A stretch of DNA of 64,000 nt from Flavihumibacter sp. ZG627 (GTDB taxonomy: Bacteria > Bacteroidota > Bacteroidia > Chitinophagales > Chitinophagaceae), in assembly GCF_000814325.1 (NCBI RefSeq), contig NZ_JPHF01000007.1, positions 124,001 through 188,000 on the forward strand, read 5' to 3'. Shown piece by piece: positions 44,381-52,870 of this stretch. The notes under the pieces are model-generated. The model ran no database searches. It saw nothing but the letters and a program-made list of their open reading frames with translations, and was not told where the DNA came from. Position 1 is the stretch's first letter. Each line of letters starts with the position of its first letter. The translations under genes and the position numbers were made by a program.

Positions 44381-46094
44381 AAATGAAAAACTGGAAGATG
44401 CGATTGATAAACTGATTCGTAAAGTAAGTACGTTTGAGCCCGAAAGCTTCGCTGGTTTTTTTGCTTATTTGATTAAACGTCGGCCAAAAGATTTTATAGA
44501 TATAGAACTAAATAAATTCGAGTCCAAACTTAAAGACTTTTTCTACCTTATTGCACTTAATGCATTTGCCGAAAATAAAGGTTGTGAGCCGTTTGACTTT
44601 AGCCCGGCGACCATAAGTGAATTAGCTGATTTAGTAAATGAAATTCGTAGCTATTATCATGTTCAGAATTTCGAGGATTATACTGAAGATGCGGCTATTC
44701 ATGAGATGGCCTTCAGAAACCATTTTGATAATGGTGTACTAAGTTATGTGGAACAGGATTTAGAAAAAATAAGAACAGTTTTTCAGCCATTTGAAGAAAA
44801 AATAAGTGAAGCTTTTGGCCTTGATATAGATTTCCTTATTGAAGTTTATAAAGCCACAGAATTAGTAACAAAAATCAGGTTCGACCAGGTAATGAAGTTT
44901 ACCCATACCAAAGAGTTCAATGAGTTTCATGCAAAGTTTCATTCCAAACAAATAACATTCTCTGAAGGTATTGATCAGCTACCAGAAGAAGTCAGCGATG
45001 CGTTGTTATCATTTCATGCTAAAACTCATGCCTATCTGTTGTTTTCAAAAGAGGATTTATACCATACACTTGATAAAGATAAAGTTGATAGATTTCTGAA
45101 TCTGTTTTCTTGTAAACCAGCTTCATTAAAATCTTTCAGATACTACACAGAAAATAACCCAATCGAACTGGCACCGATTCTGGAAATATCTGAAAATAAA
45201 TACCTGCATATATGCCAGAAGCAAATCCCCATTGCCATTTACAGGCGTATGTATGATTTCCTGTCAAAGGACGAAAGTTTTAAGGACAAAATTCGTAAGC
45301 ATCGGGAAAAGGAATTGGAAAGAAAAGTTGCGGGAATATTTAGGTCCGTTTTCAATGATTCTTCTTCATTCTTATATGAAAACTATTTCGTTGTTGAAGG
45401 CCATGAACAGGACTTGCTTATCCTGACGAAAGGCTCGGCTATTATTGTTGAAACCAAAGCATCCAAGTTAAGAGAACCTTTCCGGGATATGCAGAGAGCT
45501 ATTGTAAGATTGAAAGATGATTTTGAAAATTCTGTACAGTACGGATATAATCAATGCAAACGGGTTGAGAATTTATTTGCAGGTCAAGAGCGATTTGATA
45601 TAAAAGACGACAAAAGAAAGGTTCTTTATACAGTAAATCCTGCCAGGTTTCATTCTATGTTTTCCATAGTAGTTACATTAGAACGATTCGGGAGTTTGCA
45701 AACAGATTTAAACCTGCTGCTGAAAAAAGGTAAGACTGATAATTATCCCTGGAGTGTTTATATTGATGACCTTGAAATTTTTCTGCTTACATTGAAGCAT
45801 CACAGGCGCAATCCGCAAGGTAAATTTTTAGATTTTTTACGCAGCAGAAGGCAGCTTCATGGTCACATGTATGCAATAGATGAATTGGATGTTTGCGGTT
45901 ATTATCTGAAGCAACCGGAAAAGTTTAAAGACTATGCTCAAATGTCCGATACACTTTGCCAGTTTTCAGTGTATGAGCAGGCAATTTTTGATGAAATTTA
46001 CCACTCTGGCAGCCTACGTTTTAAGGAAGAACCTATGCCTGATTTTCACAGGTATTTCAGTTCAAATAAACCCCACTCAAAAGCAAAAGACTAA
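44373..46094 (+). CDS. Wadjet-linked protein with PD-(D/E)xK nuclease-like domain (unrecognised family)
   Basis: I do not recognise this 573-residue family as a Wadjet component. About residues 1-320 are alpha-helical with no motif. From about 325 there is a restriction-like core: E-Q-D347-LLILTKGSAIIVE360-T-K362, which fits D...ExK of PD-(D/E)xK nucleases. KLREPFRDMQRAIVRL and a later helix follow, close to NERD or Mrr-type arrangements. The start at 44373 overlaps jetD by 8 bp, so translation is coupled to the Wadjet operon. It could be an extra DNA-cutting effector, an accessory that processes cut plasmids, or a separate defence gene that has joined the operon. Confidence 0.8.
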   Translation: MAKNEKLEDAIDKLIRKVSTFEPESFAGFFAYLIKRRPKDFIDIELNKFESKLKDFFYLIALNAFAENKGCEPFDFSPATISELADLVNEIRSYYHVQNFEDYTEDAAIHEMAFRNHFDNGVLSYVEQDLEKIRTVFQPFEEKISEAFGLDIDFLIEVYKATELVTKIRFDQVMKFTHTKEFNEFHAKFHSKQITFSEGIDQLPEEVSDALLSFHAKTHAYLLFSKEDLYHTLDKDKVDRFLNLFSCKPASLKSFRYYTENNPIELAPILEISENKYLHICQKQIPIAIYRRMYDFLSKDESFKDKIRKHREKELERKVAGIFRSVFNDSSSFLYENYFVVEGHEQDLLILTKGSAIIVETKASKLREPFRDMQRAIVRLKDDFENSVQYGYNQCKRVENLFAGQERFDIKDDKRKVLYTVNPARFHSMFSIVVTLERFGSLQTDLNLLLKKGKTDNYPWSVYIDDLEIFLLTLKHHRRNPQGKFLDFLRSRRQLHGHMYAIDELDVCGYYLKQPEKFKDYAQMSDTLCQFSVYEQAIFDEIYHSGSLRFKEEPMPDFHRYFSSNKPHSKAKD

Positions 46095-46247
46095 CTTCTG
46101 AAAATTGTTTTGCCTGACTAAATATTAGCCATGCAAATGGCAATACTGGTACAGATTTTACACCTGTTTTACTATGAATTTGCAAGAGCTTAAATATTCT
46201 CAACGGATAGATTTTATAAAGGCATAATGTGCCCGGTCTTGCACATG

Positions 46248-46306
46248 GCAAGATGTACAAATGTGCCACATTTGGAATCTTGCCCTTCACTCCGAAGTCG
46301 TTTCGG
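46248..46306. other. Candidate origin of transfer (oriT)
   Basis: Nested inverted repeats lie just upstream of the mobilisation genes. GCAAGAT (46248) pairs with ATCTTGC (46277). Inside it CAAATGTG and CACATTTG are an 8-bp perfect palindrome around one base. CCGAA...TTCGG follows at 46292-46306, 27 bp before the accessory gene start. Nested repeats beside a nic-type hairpin are typical of MOBP oriT regions. The nic site is not identified. Confidence 0.55.
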
Positions 46307-46332
46307 GGAATTGAAACAGAAAATAAAAAGCT

Positions 46333-46728
46333 ATGAAGAAAAGTGAAAAAGAATTGAGGAAGCATTTTGTTAAGACAAGGATGAATGATGATGAGGTAAA
46401 TCAGTTGCTAAAACTGCAACAAAGAACTACCGAAAAAGACACCAGCAGTTACCTGAGAAAAGTAGCGTTGCAAAAACCTGTAACAATCAAATACAGAAAC
46501 GAAAGTGCAGATGACTTTTTATTAGACATGCTGAACCTGAAAAAAGAACTCAACGCAATCGGTAATAATTTTAACCAGGCAGTGCACAAATTGCATTTGC
46601 TGGATAAGATACCCGAGTTCAGGATTTGGGTGAATCAGTATGATGGTTTGCAAAAAGTATTAATCAGTAAAGTGGAAGAAATCAAATTACGGATGAACCA
46701 ACTCTATGATCAATGGTTGCAAAAATAA
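46333..46728 (+). CDS. Mobilisation accessory protein (relaxosome, RHH-like)
   Basis: The 131-residue protein has the layout of Bacteroidota relaxosome accessory factors (MobA of CTnDOT, BmgA-associated). A basic N-terminal ribbon-helix-helix part (FVKTRMNDDEVNQLLKLQQ) is followed by the SSYLRKVAL turn. The conserved LKKELNAIGNNFNQAVHKLHLL helix, shared by many MobC-type proteins, comes next. It binds oriT and helps the relaxase nick. It overlaps the relaxase gene by 16 bp. Confidence 0.85.
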   Translation: MKKSEKELRKHFVKTRMNDDEVNQLLKLQQRTTEKDTSSYLRKVALQKPVTIKYRNESADDFLLDMLNLKKELNAIGNNFNQAVHKLHLLDKIPEFRIWVNQYDGLQKVLISKVEEIKLRMNQLYDQWLQK

Positions 46729-47993
46729 CCATACCAAAAAGTATTGAAGCGGCACTGAACTATAACGAAAAGAAAGTGCAAAAAGGAATTGCTTATTGTC
46801 TTCATGCAGCCAATTATTTAAAAGATACAAAAGACATGAACTTTTATCAGAAGCTGGCAGGTTTTGAAAGGCTGAACAGTTTGAATGAAAGAGCCAGCAC
46901 TAAAACCCTGCATGTGTCTCTCAACTTTGATCCATCAGAAAAATTAGCTGAAAGTAAGTTACTGCAAATTGCATTTGACTATATGCAGAAGATTGGCTTT
47001 GGCGAGCAACCTTACCTCGTTTATAAACATGAAGATGCCGGGCATCCGCACATTCATATTGTAAGCACTACAATAAAAAATGACAGCAGCAGGATTAGTA
47101 CTCATAACATCGGTAGAAACCAATCTGAGAAAGCAAGAAAGGAAATTGAACAAACTTATGGGTTGATAAAAGCCGAAAAACAACAACAATTAAGAAGCCC
47201 AGGCATCAAGCCTATGGACATTAAAAAAATAGTTTATGGCAAAACTGAAACAAAAAGAAGTATATCCAACGTGGTGGGTGCGGTATTCAGCAGTTATAAA
47301 TTTTGTTCGTTACCTGAATTTAATGCAGCACTCAAACAATTTTATGTCGTTGCCGACAGAGGCAAAGAAGAAGGCAGGATTTACAAGAACCGTGGATTGG
47401 TTTATCGGGTGCTGGATGCTGATGGGAATAAAGTGGGTGTTCCGATCAAAGCAAGTTCAATTTCTTGCAAACCAATATTAGACAACCTGGAGAAGAAGTT
47501 TACAGCAAATCAAACAGTCAAAGAAAGTCTGAAGCCTTTTGTAAAAGTAAAACTGGATGAATGCCTTGCTCAATCTCCTGCCTCAATTAAAGAACTAATG
47601 AACTATCTGAAGCAAAAGAATATCTACACGGTTCTTCGCCAGAATGCAGAAGGCAGATTGTATGGGATTACGTTTGTTGACAACCAGAACAAATGTGTTT
47701 TTAACGGAAGTGATTTAGGCAAGGGTTACAGTGTGGCGGCTATACAAAGCAAACTCTCCAATCATCCTATTGAAAATGCAATCAGGCAGGATGAAAAGGA
47801 AAGTAGTCATTCGTCCAGTGCTGTCGGTAAGGGAATGCCGATTTCGAAAGACAAAGAAAAAACTGTTTTTGTTTCAGCATCTAAGGAAAACCTGCTCGAT
47901 GTGTTGCTTACTGCAAAAGAACAATTCGGAAATACACCTTACTCACTACTGAAAAAGAAGCGAAAGAAAAAGCGGAAGAATTCAAATTCATAA
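46713..47993 (+). CDS. MOBP-type relaxase
   Basis: The 426-residue protein is a DNA-nicking relaxase of the Relaxase/Mobilisation nuclease family. The metal-binding triad H106...H111-P-H113-I-H115 is seen in YKHEDAGHPHIHIVSTT. An early tyrosine-containing region (NYNEKKVQKGIAYCLHAANYL) may hold the nicking Tyr. The C-terminal part is Lys-rich and ends in a KKKRKKKRK stretch. It nicks oriT and pilots the transferred strand through the coupling protein. Confidence 0.9.
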   Translation: MVAKITIPKSIEAALNYNEKKVQKGIAYCLHAANYLKDTKDMNFYQKLAGFERLNSLNERASTKTLHVSLNFDPSEKLAESKLLQIAFDYMQKIGFGEQPYLVYKHEDAGHPHIHIVSTTIKNDSSRISTHNIGRNQSEKARKEIEQTYGLIKAEKQQQLRSPGIKPMDIKKIVYGKTETKRSISNVVGAVFSSYKFCSLPEFNAALKQFYVVADRGKEEGRIYKNRGLVYRVLDADGNKVGVPIKASSISCKPILDNLEKKFTANQTVKESLKPFVKVKLDECLAQSPASIKELMNYLKQKNIYTVLRQNAEGRLYGITFVDNQNKCVFNGSDLGKGYSVAAIQSKLSNHPIENAIRQDEKESSHSSSAVGKGMPISKDKEKTVFVSASKENLLDVLLTAKEQFGNTPYSLLKKKRKKKRKNSNS

Positions 47994-48008
47994 TTCAACA
48001 AATATTTT

Positions 48009-49973
48009 ATGTCAGTTACAGGAGAGAATGAACAGGGGCTGCGGAAAATAATTGACCTTACAAGATTTGCCAGCATCTTTATTTTGCTGCTGCATTTTTA
48101 TTATTTCTGTTACCGGGCTTTTGAGCAATGGGAAATTACCAGTACAATTACAGACAGGCTGATGAAAAATATCAGCCAGACGGGTTTGTTTAATGGAGTG
48201 TTTACTTCAAAATTGATTGCTGTTGGTTTGCTGATCATTTCTCTGCTTGGAGCGCAGGGCAAAAAGGATGAGAAGATAAACAAGCGAAGTATTGCTGCGT
48301 ATTTACTAATTGGGTTGCTGCTATTTTTCGGTAGCAGTTGGTTCTTTAGATTGAATGAAGCTGTTGAAATTGTAGCGGTCGTTTATATCGTCGTTACAGG
48401 CATTGGTTTTTTATTGATATTGGCGGGTGGTAATTTGTTGAGCCGTTTAATCAAATTGAATCTTTCAGATGATGTATTTAACTCACTCAATGAAACCTTT
48501 CCGCAGGAAGAAAGATTACTCACCAACGAATACTCAATCAACCTTCCGGCCAAATATAATTTGAAGCGACAGATAAGAAAGAGTTGGATAAATATTATCA
48601 ATCCATTTCGTGGGTTATTGGTTATCGGCAGCCCGGGTGCAGGTAAAAGCTGGTTTGTTATTCAGCATGTAATTAAGCAGCATATTGAAAAGGGTTTTGC
48701 CATGTTTGTGTATGATTTTAAGTACGATGACCTCAGCAGAATTGTTTACAACTGGCTGCAGCAAAATAAGCACCGCTATACCGTAAAGCCTTCTTTCTAT
48801 GTTATTAACTTTGACAATCTTTCTGTATCACACCGCTGCAATCCATTAGATCCATCCACGATGAATGATATAACTGACGCTACAGAAAGTGCAAGAACCA
48901 TTTTGTTAGGATTAAACCGGGAATGGATAAACAAGCAGGGCGACTTCTTTGTTGAATCGCCTATTAACTTTGTTACTGCTATCATTTGGTTTTTGAGAAA
49001 ATACAATGGCGGAAAATATTGTACACTGCCGCATGTCATAGAATTGATGCAGGCAGAGTATGATGAACTGTTTCCTGTACTCAATACTCAACCAGAGATT
49101 GAAGTGTTGGTAAATCCGTTCATCACAGCTTATCAGAACGATGCGATGGAGCAATTGGAAGGCCAGGTAGCTTCTGCAAAAATTGGTATGGCCCGTTTGG
49201 CTTCTCCGCAGTTGTATTGGGTTTTATCTGGGAATGATTTTACATTAGACATCAACAATCCTAAACATCCCAAAATTGTTTGCGTTGGCAACAACCCGGA
49301 AAAGCAGCAGATCTACGGAGCTGTGTTATCGCTATACATCTCAAGATTGGTTCGACAGGTAAACAAGAAAGGAATGCATAAATGCAGTTTGGTGTTTGAT
49401 GAATTCCCAACCATTTATTTCAACAACATTGATAGTCTCATTGCTACTGCCCGGAGTAACAAAGTAGCCACTACTTTAGCAATGCAGGACTTTAGTCAGT
49501 TGAAAAAGGATTATGGAAGAGAACAGGCAGATGTGATTGTAAACATTACCGGTAACATCATTAGTGGTCAGGTAATGGGTGAAACTTCCAAACTCTTATC
49601 GGAACGTTTCGGAAAAATTATGCAGGACCGGCAGAGTGTTTCCGTAAGCCGTACCGATACATCAATAAGCCATTCCAAACAATTGGACAGCGCCATACCT
49701 GCCAGTAAAATAGCTGCCCTTTCTTCGGGGGAATTTGTTGGTATGGTTGCTGATGATCCCCACGAAAAAATAAAACTCAAAATGTTTCATGCTGAGATTA
49801 TCAATGATGCCGATAAGCTAAATGCTGAAGTAGCGGCTTACAAAAACATCCCCGTTGTTTCCAACGTAATCCAGCAACAGGTGATGGATAATTTTTACCA
49901 GGTGAAGATGGAGGTGAAAAGGTTAATTGGGGAGGAAGTGAGGAGGTTAAAGACTGAAAAGAAAAATTTATGA
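48009..49973 (+). CDS. TraG/VirD4-family type IV coupling protein
   Basis: The 654-residue inner-membrane ATPase has four N-terminal hydrophobic helices (about 17-37, 66-80, 95-113, 121-139) and a P-loop G207-SPGAGKSW. The Walker-B-like region SLVFDEFPTIYFNN comes before ARSNKVATTLAMQDFSQLKKDYG, typical of T4CP. It links the relaxosome to a conjugation channel. No other transfer genes (TraA-TraQ) are in the window, so the element is probably mobilised by a helper conjugative element. It converges on the E1-like gene with a 6-bp overlap. Confidence 0.92.
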   Translation: MSVTGENEQGLRKIIDLTRFASIFILLLHFYYFCYRAFEQWEITSTITDRLMKNISQTGLFNGVFTSKLIAVGLLIISLLGAQGKKDEKINKRSIAAYLLIGLLLFFGSSWFFRLNEAVEIVAVVYIVVTGIGFLLILAGGNLLSRLIKLNLSDDVFNSLNETFPQEERLLTNEYSINLPAKYNLKRQIRKSWINIINPFRGLLVIGSPGAGKSWFVIQHVIKQHIEKGFAMFVYDFKYDDLSRIVYNWLQQNKHRYTVKPSFYVINFDNLSVSHRCNPLDPSTMNDITDATESARTILLGLNREWINKQGDFFVESPINFVTAIIWFLRKYNGGKYCTLPHVIELMQAEYDELFPVLNTQPEIEVLVNPFITAYQNDAMEQLEGQVASAKIGMARLASPQLYWVLSGNDFTLDINNPKHPKIVCVGNNPEKQQIYGAVLSLYISRLVRQVNKKGMHKCSLVFDEFPTIYFNNIDSLIATARSNKVATTLAMQDFSQLKKDYGREQADVIVNITGNIISGQVMGETSKLLSERFGKIMQDRQSVSVSRTDTSISHSKQLDSAIPASKIAALSSGEFVGMVADDPHEKIKLKMFHAEIINDADKLNAEVAAYKNIPVVSNVIQQQVMDNFYQVKMEVKRLIGEEVRRLKTEKKNL

Positions 49974-51332
49974 TTCAATGCTAACAAAACCATTCCGACT
50001 TAATTCAGTTGTATAGCCGCCTTTGATATGTTGTATTGCTTTTAAATCACCAGCATCTCTTAGGTGTGCTACAATTTTTTCAAACCTAATACCGCCATTT
50101 AAGCCCCTCAATAACTCTGCAATGACGAAGGCGCCTGAACATGCACCCACAAATGATGCTGAAATTGCTTTGCCGGCAATAGATAGAGGTACAATGCCAC
50201 AGATATCAGAATCATGCTTTTTTAGAACCTCATGAACTGAATGATTAATTTCCTGCCTGGCCCCATCAACATCCCCCCAAATATCTTTCGGCGATTTCGT
50301 TGCTCCAGGAAAAGAATGCAGAATAATATTATCAAAAGTAGCGAGGTTACCTCCTAATGCCGATTCCACTATTAAATCAAAGCCTACATTTTCCAAATGA
50401 AGACGAGATGATGCAGAATCAAAACCACATAAGGCAACAAAAGGATCTTCATCCACTTTTCTTGTGTATTGATCAAACCTTCTTTCAGTTATTACGGTAG
50501 TAAAGCCCCGTGCTTCTAACCACGTACTACATTGTCTTGTTTTGTATTTGCCTGTATCGTTTTTATCGCATAGTAAACCAGCGCTAACATTAGCTTCGAC
50601 TATTCTGTCATAATCCTGAAGAAGTATAGAAATTTCTTTGGTTTCCCTGTACGGCAATAACCCTATATTCCATAAATAAGCTTGTCCCAGATGGCCAAGA
50701 CCCAACAACCAAATTTTTTTTGGAAGAAATGTTATTTGCGGACCGCCAGCATCTTCCGAAAGCCAGTGTAAATCGGGTCGCCAAAGTGATATGCCAACTG
50801 TTTTATCGCAGCAGGCAATACTAATTCCAGCTAATTTTAGAAAAGATTGGCAAATCGCCAGACCTCCTGAGAATATACCTGCGGTTGGCAAGTTTCCGAT
50901 TTCATCAAAAGGGAGAGCTTCGTATTCGGCAAGTATTCCGCCTTGCCAACTATTGCACACTATTTGTATCGAATTATCATCATTTACTGGCAGGCCAAAC
51001 ATTATTTTAAAGCAATCAGAAGGGAGATTATCTGTTAAAACGCCACCAGTTTCAAGGATGATTTCATTAAAGGTTTTTGCCTCCGGCCAAGATAAAAGAC
51101 ATGGGGTATTATCCGGCATGAGTATGTACACTCCCCCAAGGAAGGCTCTCTTTCCTGTATTCACAGCTGTAATCAATGCTGCTTGCAAGGGTAGTGAAGT
51201 TTTTATTTTCTCCCCACAAACAAGGTATATACTAAGCGACTCCAATTTTTGAATTGCTTCTATAGGAGAACATTTCAGCTTTTCAATTATGCCAATAGAT
51301 AAACGGTTAAATCTGTCTTCGGATAACTCCAT
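49968..51332 (-). CDS. E1-like ubiquitin-activating (ThiF) enzyme
   Basis: The 454-residue protein has an N-terminal helical/beta part of unknown fold and a ThiF adenylation domain from about residue 205. The nucleotide loop is LLGLGHLGQ (about 208-216), followed by LLQDYDRIVEANVSAGLL (conserved Asp and Asn), KYKTRQC and ESALGG. A Cys in DICGIVPLS (about 382) is a candidate for the thioester site. E1 enzymes adenylate the C-terminal Gly of a ubiquitin-like modifier and pass it to an E2. It is the last gene of a four-gene Ubl operon, 6 bp after the JAMM peptidase. Confidence 0.88.
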   Translation of the reverse strand: MELSEDRFNRLSIGIIEKLKCSPIEAIQKLESLSIYLVCGEKIKTSLPLQAALITAVNTGKRAFLGGVYILMPDNTPCLLSWPEAKTFNEIILETGGVLTDNLPSDCFKIMFGLPVNDDNSIQIVCNSWQGGILAEYEALPFDEIGNLPTAGIFSGGLAICQSFLKLAGISIACCDKTVGISLWRPDLHWLSEDAGGPQITFLPKKIWLLGLGHLGQAYLWNIGLLPYRETKEISILLQDYDRIVEANVSAGLLCDKNDTGKYKTRQCSTWLEARGFTTVITERRFDQYTRKVDEDPFVALCGFDSASSRLHLENVGFDLIVESALGGNLATFDNIILHSFPGATKSPKDIWGDVDGARQEINHSVHEVLKKHDSDICGIVPLSIAGKAISASFVGACSGAFVIAELLRGLNGGIRFEKIVAHLRDAGDLKAIQHIKGGYTTELSRNGFVSIES

Positions 51333-51338
51333 TGCTAA

Positions 51339-51812
51339 TTATTTATCTGTAATAATAAATTTCCCTGAAACTGTCTCCCATGTTCTCCACTGTTTATCTC
51401 CAAGATATTCATGGATACCAATATTGTTTAGTAACTGTCCTCTTTTGGTCGCTAAATGCGGAACTATTAATGCCAAATGGCCTGCCTGTGCAATCATAGG
51501 GTGTTTTTTATCAGGACCGCTTTGCCCCGTCCAGTTTCCGGGGTGAGTATGAACATCTGCCAGTACCTGTAATCCTTTTTCTCTGCAAATTTTCCAAAGC
51601 GGTATATACCCATCACCATCAAAAACAATAATACCAGTATCCAGAGAATTAGGATCCAACTCGTCATAGCAGATAAACTCCGTTACTTCTTTTTTCAAAG
51701 AATTACCAAGAAGAAAGGCCCCGCTTTCACGAATGCCTTTTCCTCTTTTCTTTAACTCCTTTATAAGTTTTTTCCAAAGGGGTTTGGTTATAGACAAATT
51801 AGTGGCTGGCAT
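51339..51812 (-). CDS. JAB/MPN (JAMM) deubiquitinase-like metalloprotease
   Basis: The 157-residue protein is a JAMM isopeptidase. E29 (ESGAFLLG), H88-T-H90 (VHTHPGNWTGQ) and S98-G-P-D101 form the complete zinc site. In bacterial ubiquitin-like systems such enzymes trim or remove the modifier. The gene overlaps the E2 gene by 14 bp. Confidence 0.9.
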   Translation of the reverse strand: MPATNLSITKPLWKKLIKELKKRGKGIRESGAFLLGNSLKKEVTEFICYDELDPNSLDTGIIVFDGDGYIPLWKICREKGLQVLADVHTHPGNWTGQSGPDKKHPMIAQAGHLALIVPHLATKRGQLLNNIGIHEYLGDKQWRTWETVSGKFIITDK

Positions 51813-52275
51813 AGTCTCCTGAATTTAATAAGCGATGTAAAAAATGCAAATAGACCTGAATTTTGAAAGTAGGTTTCCACCATAAATCAGGAAATACTGT
51901 TTGCCATCCTTCATGACCAGGCATAGCAAGCCGGTCGCAAGGTGCGTAAAGCGCATTTGGATTCCACTCCGGCCTAAAGGTTGTTGAAACAAACTTGCTT
52001 CCTTTGGGCCAGTTATCGTTGGATAACCTTGTATTTTGTTCCATGTTCCAGGGGCAAGCGGTAGGAGCTTGTGAAGGATAACCGGAAAGCTCAAACTTAA
52101 AGTAATACCTATCTGGATAATTTTCTTTACTTGCGGCTTGCACCCAAATAACTACTAAAGGCCATGTGGGATATTCCGGGCTTTCATCCACAATACCCCA
52201 CATTAGGTTGTCAACTCCTGTTTGAAAACCGGCCTCTGAAACATGCTGTTTAAACAGTAGCAAATCTGGTTTCAT
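51799..52275 (-). CDS. E2-like (UBC-fold) conjugating enzyme
   Basis: The 158-residue protein resembles the bacterial E2/UBC group. Strands PLVVIWVQA and YYFKFELSGYPSQAPT correspond to the E2 core sheet. The later NALYAPCDRLAMPGHEGW places C113 where the catalytic thioester Cys is expected, before a helix pair (QTVFPDLWW, FKIQVYLHFLHRLL). C74 is an alternative. It overlaps the Ubl gene by 4 bp and the JAMM gene by 14 bp. It has no RING-type partner in sight, as in other bacterial Ubl operons. Confidence 0.82.
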   Translation of the reverse strand: MKPDLLLFKQHVSEAGFQTGVDNLMWGIVDESPEYPTWPLVVIWVQAASKENYPDRYYFKFELSGYPSQAPTACPWNMEQNTRLSNDNWPKGSKFVSTTFRPEWNPNALYAPCDRLAMPGHEGWQTVFPDLWWKPTFKIQVYLHFLHRLLNSGDYASH

Positions 52276-52766
52276 CCCTGTACTTGTTTATTAGCAGTAA
52301 GTAATAAACTGATACTACAGTTTGGAAATGCCACAAACGAGCCGATATGATCTCCCGGCTGTAAAACAGTACCATCGCTAAGTTTTAAAAGCAGGTCCGC
52401 AGCATCGCCATCACTAATATTAAATTCCTTAGCTGATTTTTTTAGAATCTTTTTAGCGGTAGTGGAAGGTGGCACATTCTGTGTAATGGTTTGACCATTG
52501 TACTCAATAGTTACACTTACCTTTTTACAACGATGACAGTGAATGTGTACCTTTTTTTTGATTCCACCCTTTCCTCCGATCTCGTCTTTTTGTTTGTGAT
52601 CTTCTTCGTCCTCCAAAAAAAGCTCCACTTCATCTGGGTTGCCTGAGCCAGGAAATTCCTGCTGGTACTTGTTAATAACATCTTTTACGGAAGCTTCATC
52701 AGAAACCTCCACCAGTTTGGGTTCACGGTTGTTTTCTCCGTGTACGTAGATTTGAATTGTTTTCAT
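52272..52766 (-). CDS. Tandem ubiquitin-like modifier (two beta-grasp domains, C-terminal Gly)
   Basis: I place the start at ATG 52766 (MKTIQIYVHGENNRE) because the upstream extension has no Ubl character and lies in the divergent promoter. The 164-residue product has two beta-grasp domains (about 1-66 and 80-160), like ISG15 or BilA. HIHCHRCK lies between them and might bind Zn. The chain ends in Gly (QVQG), so its C-terminus is ready for E1 adenylation without processing. The operon order is Ubl, E2, JAMM, E1. It is divergent from the sigma-like gene. Confidence 0.8.
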   Translation of the reverse strand: MKTIQIYVHGENNREPKLVEVSDEASVKDVINKYQQEFPGSGNPDEVELFLEDEEDHKQKDEIGGKGGIKKKVHIHCHRCKKVSVTIEYNGQTITQNVPPSTTAKKILKKSAKEFNISDGDAADLLLKLSDGTVLQPGDHIGSFVAFPNCSISLLLTANKQVQG

Positions 52767-52870
52767 ATTTAAAATGTTTATACTTGTATATGCTCCAGGA
52801 AGATTCTTTTTTGCCAATGGCCAAAAAAGATATTTGTGGAGCATAGTAATATAACCACCATATTATTTTA
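52767..52870. promoter_or_regulatory. Divergent promoter region between Ubl operon and sigma-like operon
   Basis: This 104-bp AT-rich segment separates the start codons of the Ubl modifier and the sigma-like gene. Two oppositely oriented promoters must fit here, so coordinated control is likely. No clear palindrome was found. Confidence 0.5.

Noticed and set aside
50791-51252. 153-residue plus-strand frame opposite the E1-like gene
   Set aside because: Antisense shadow; the minus-strand frame carries clear ThiF motifs.
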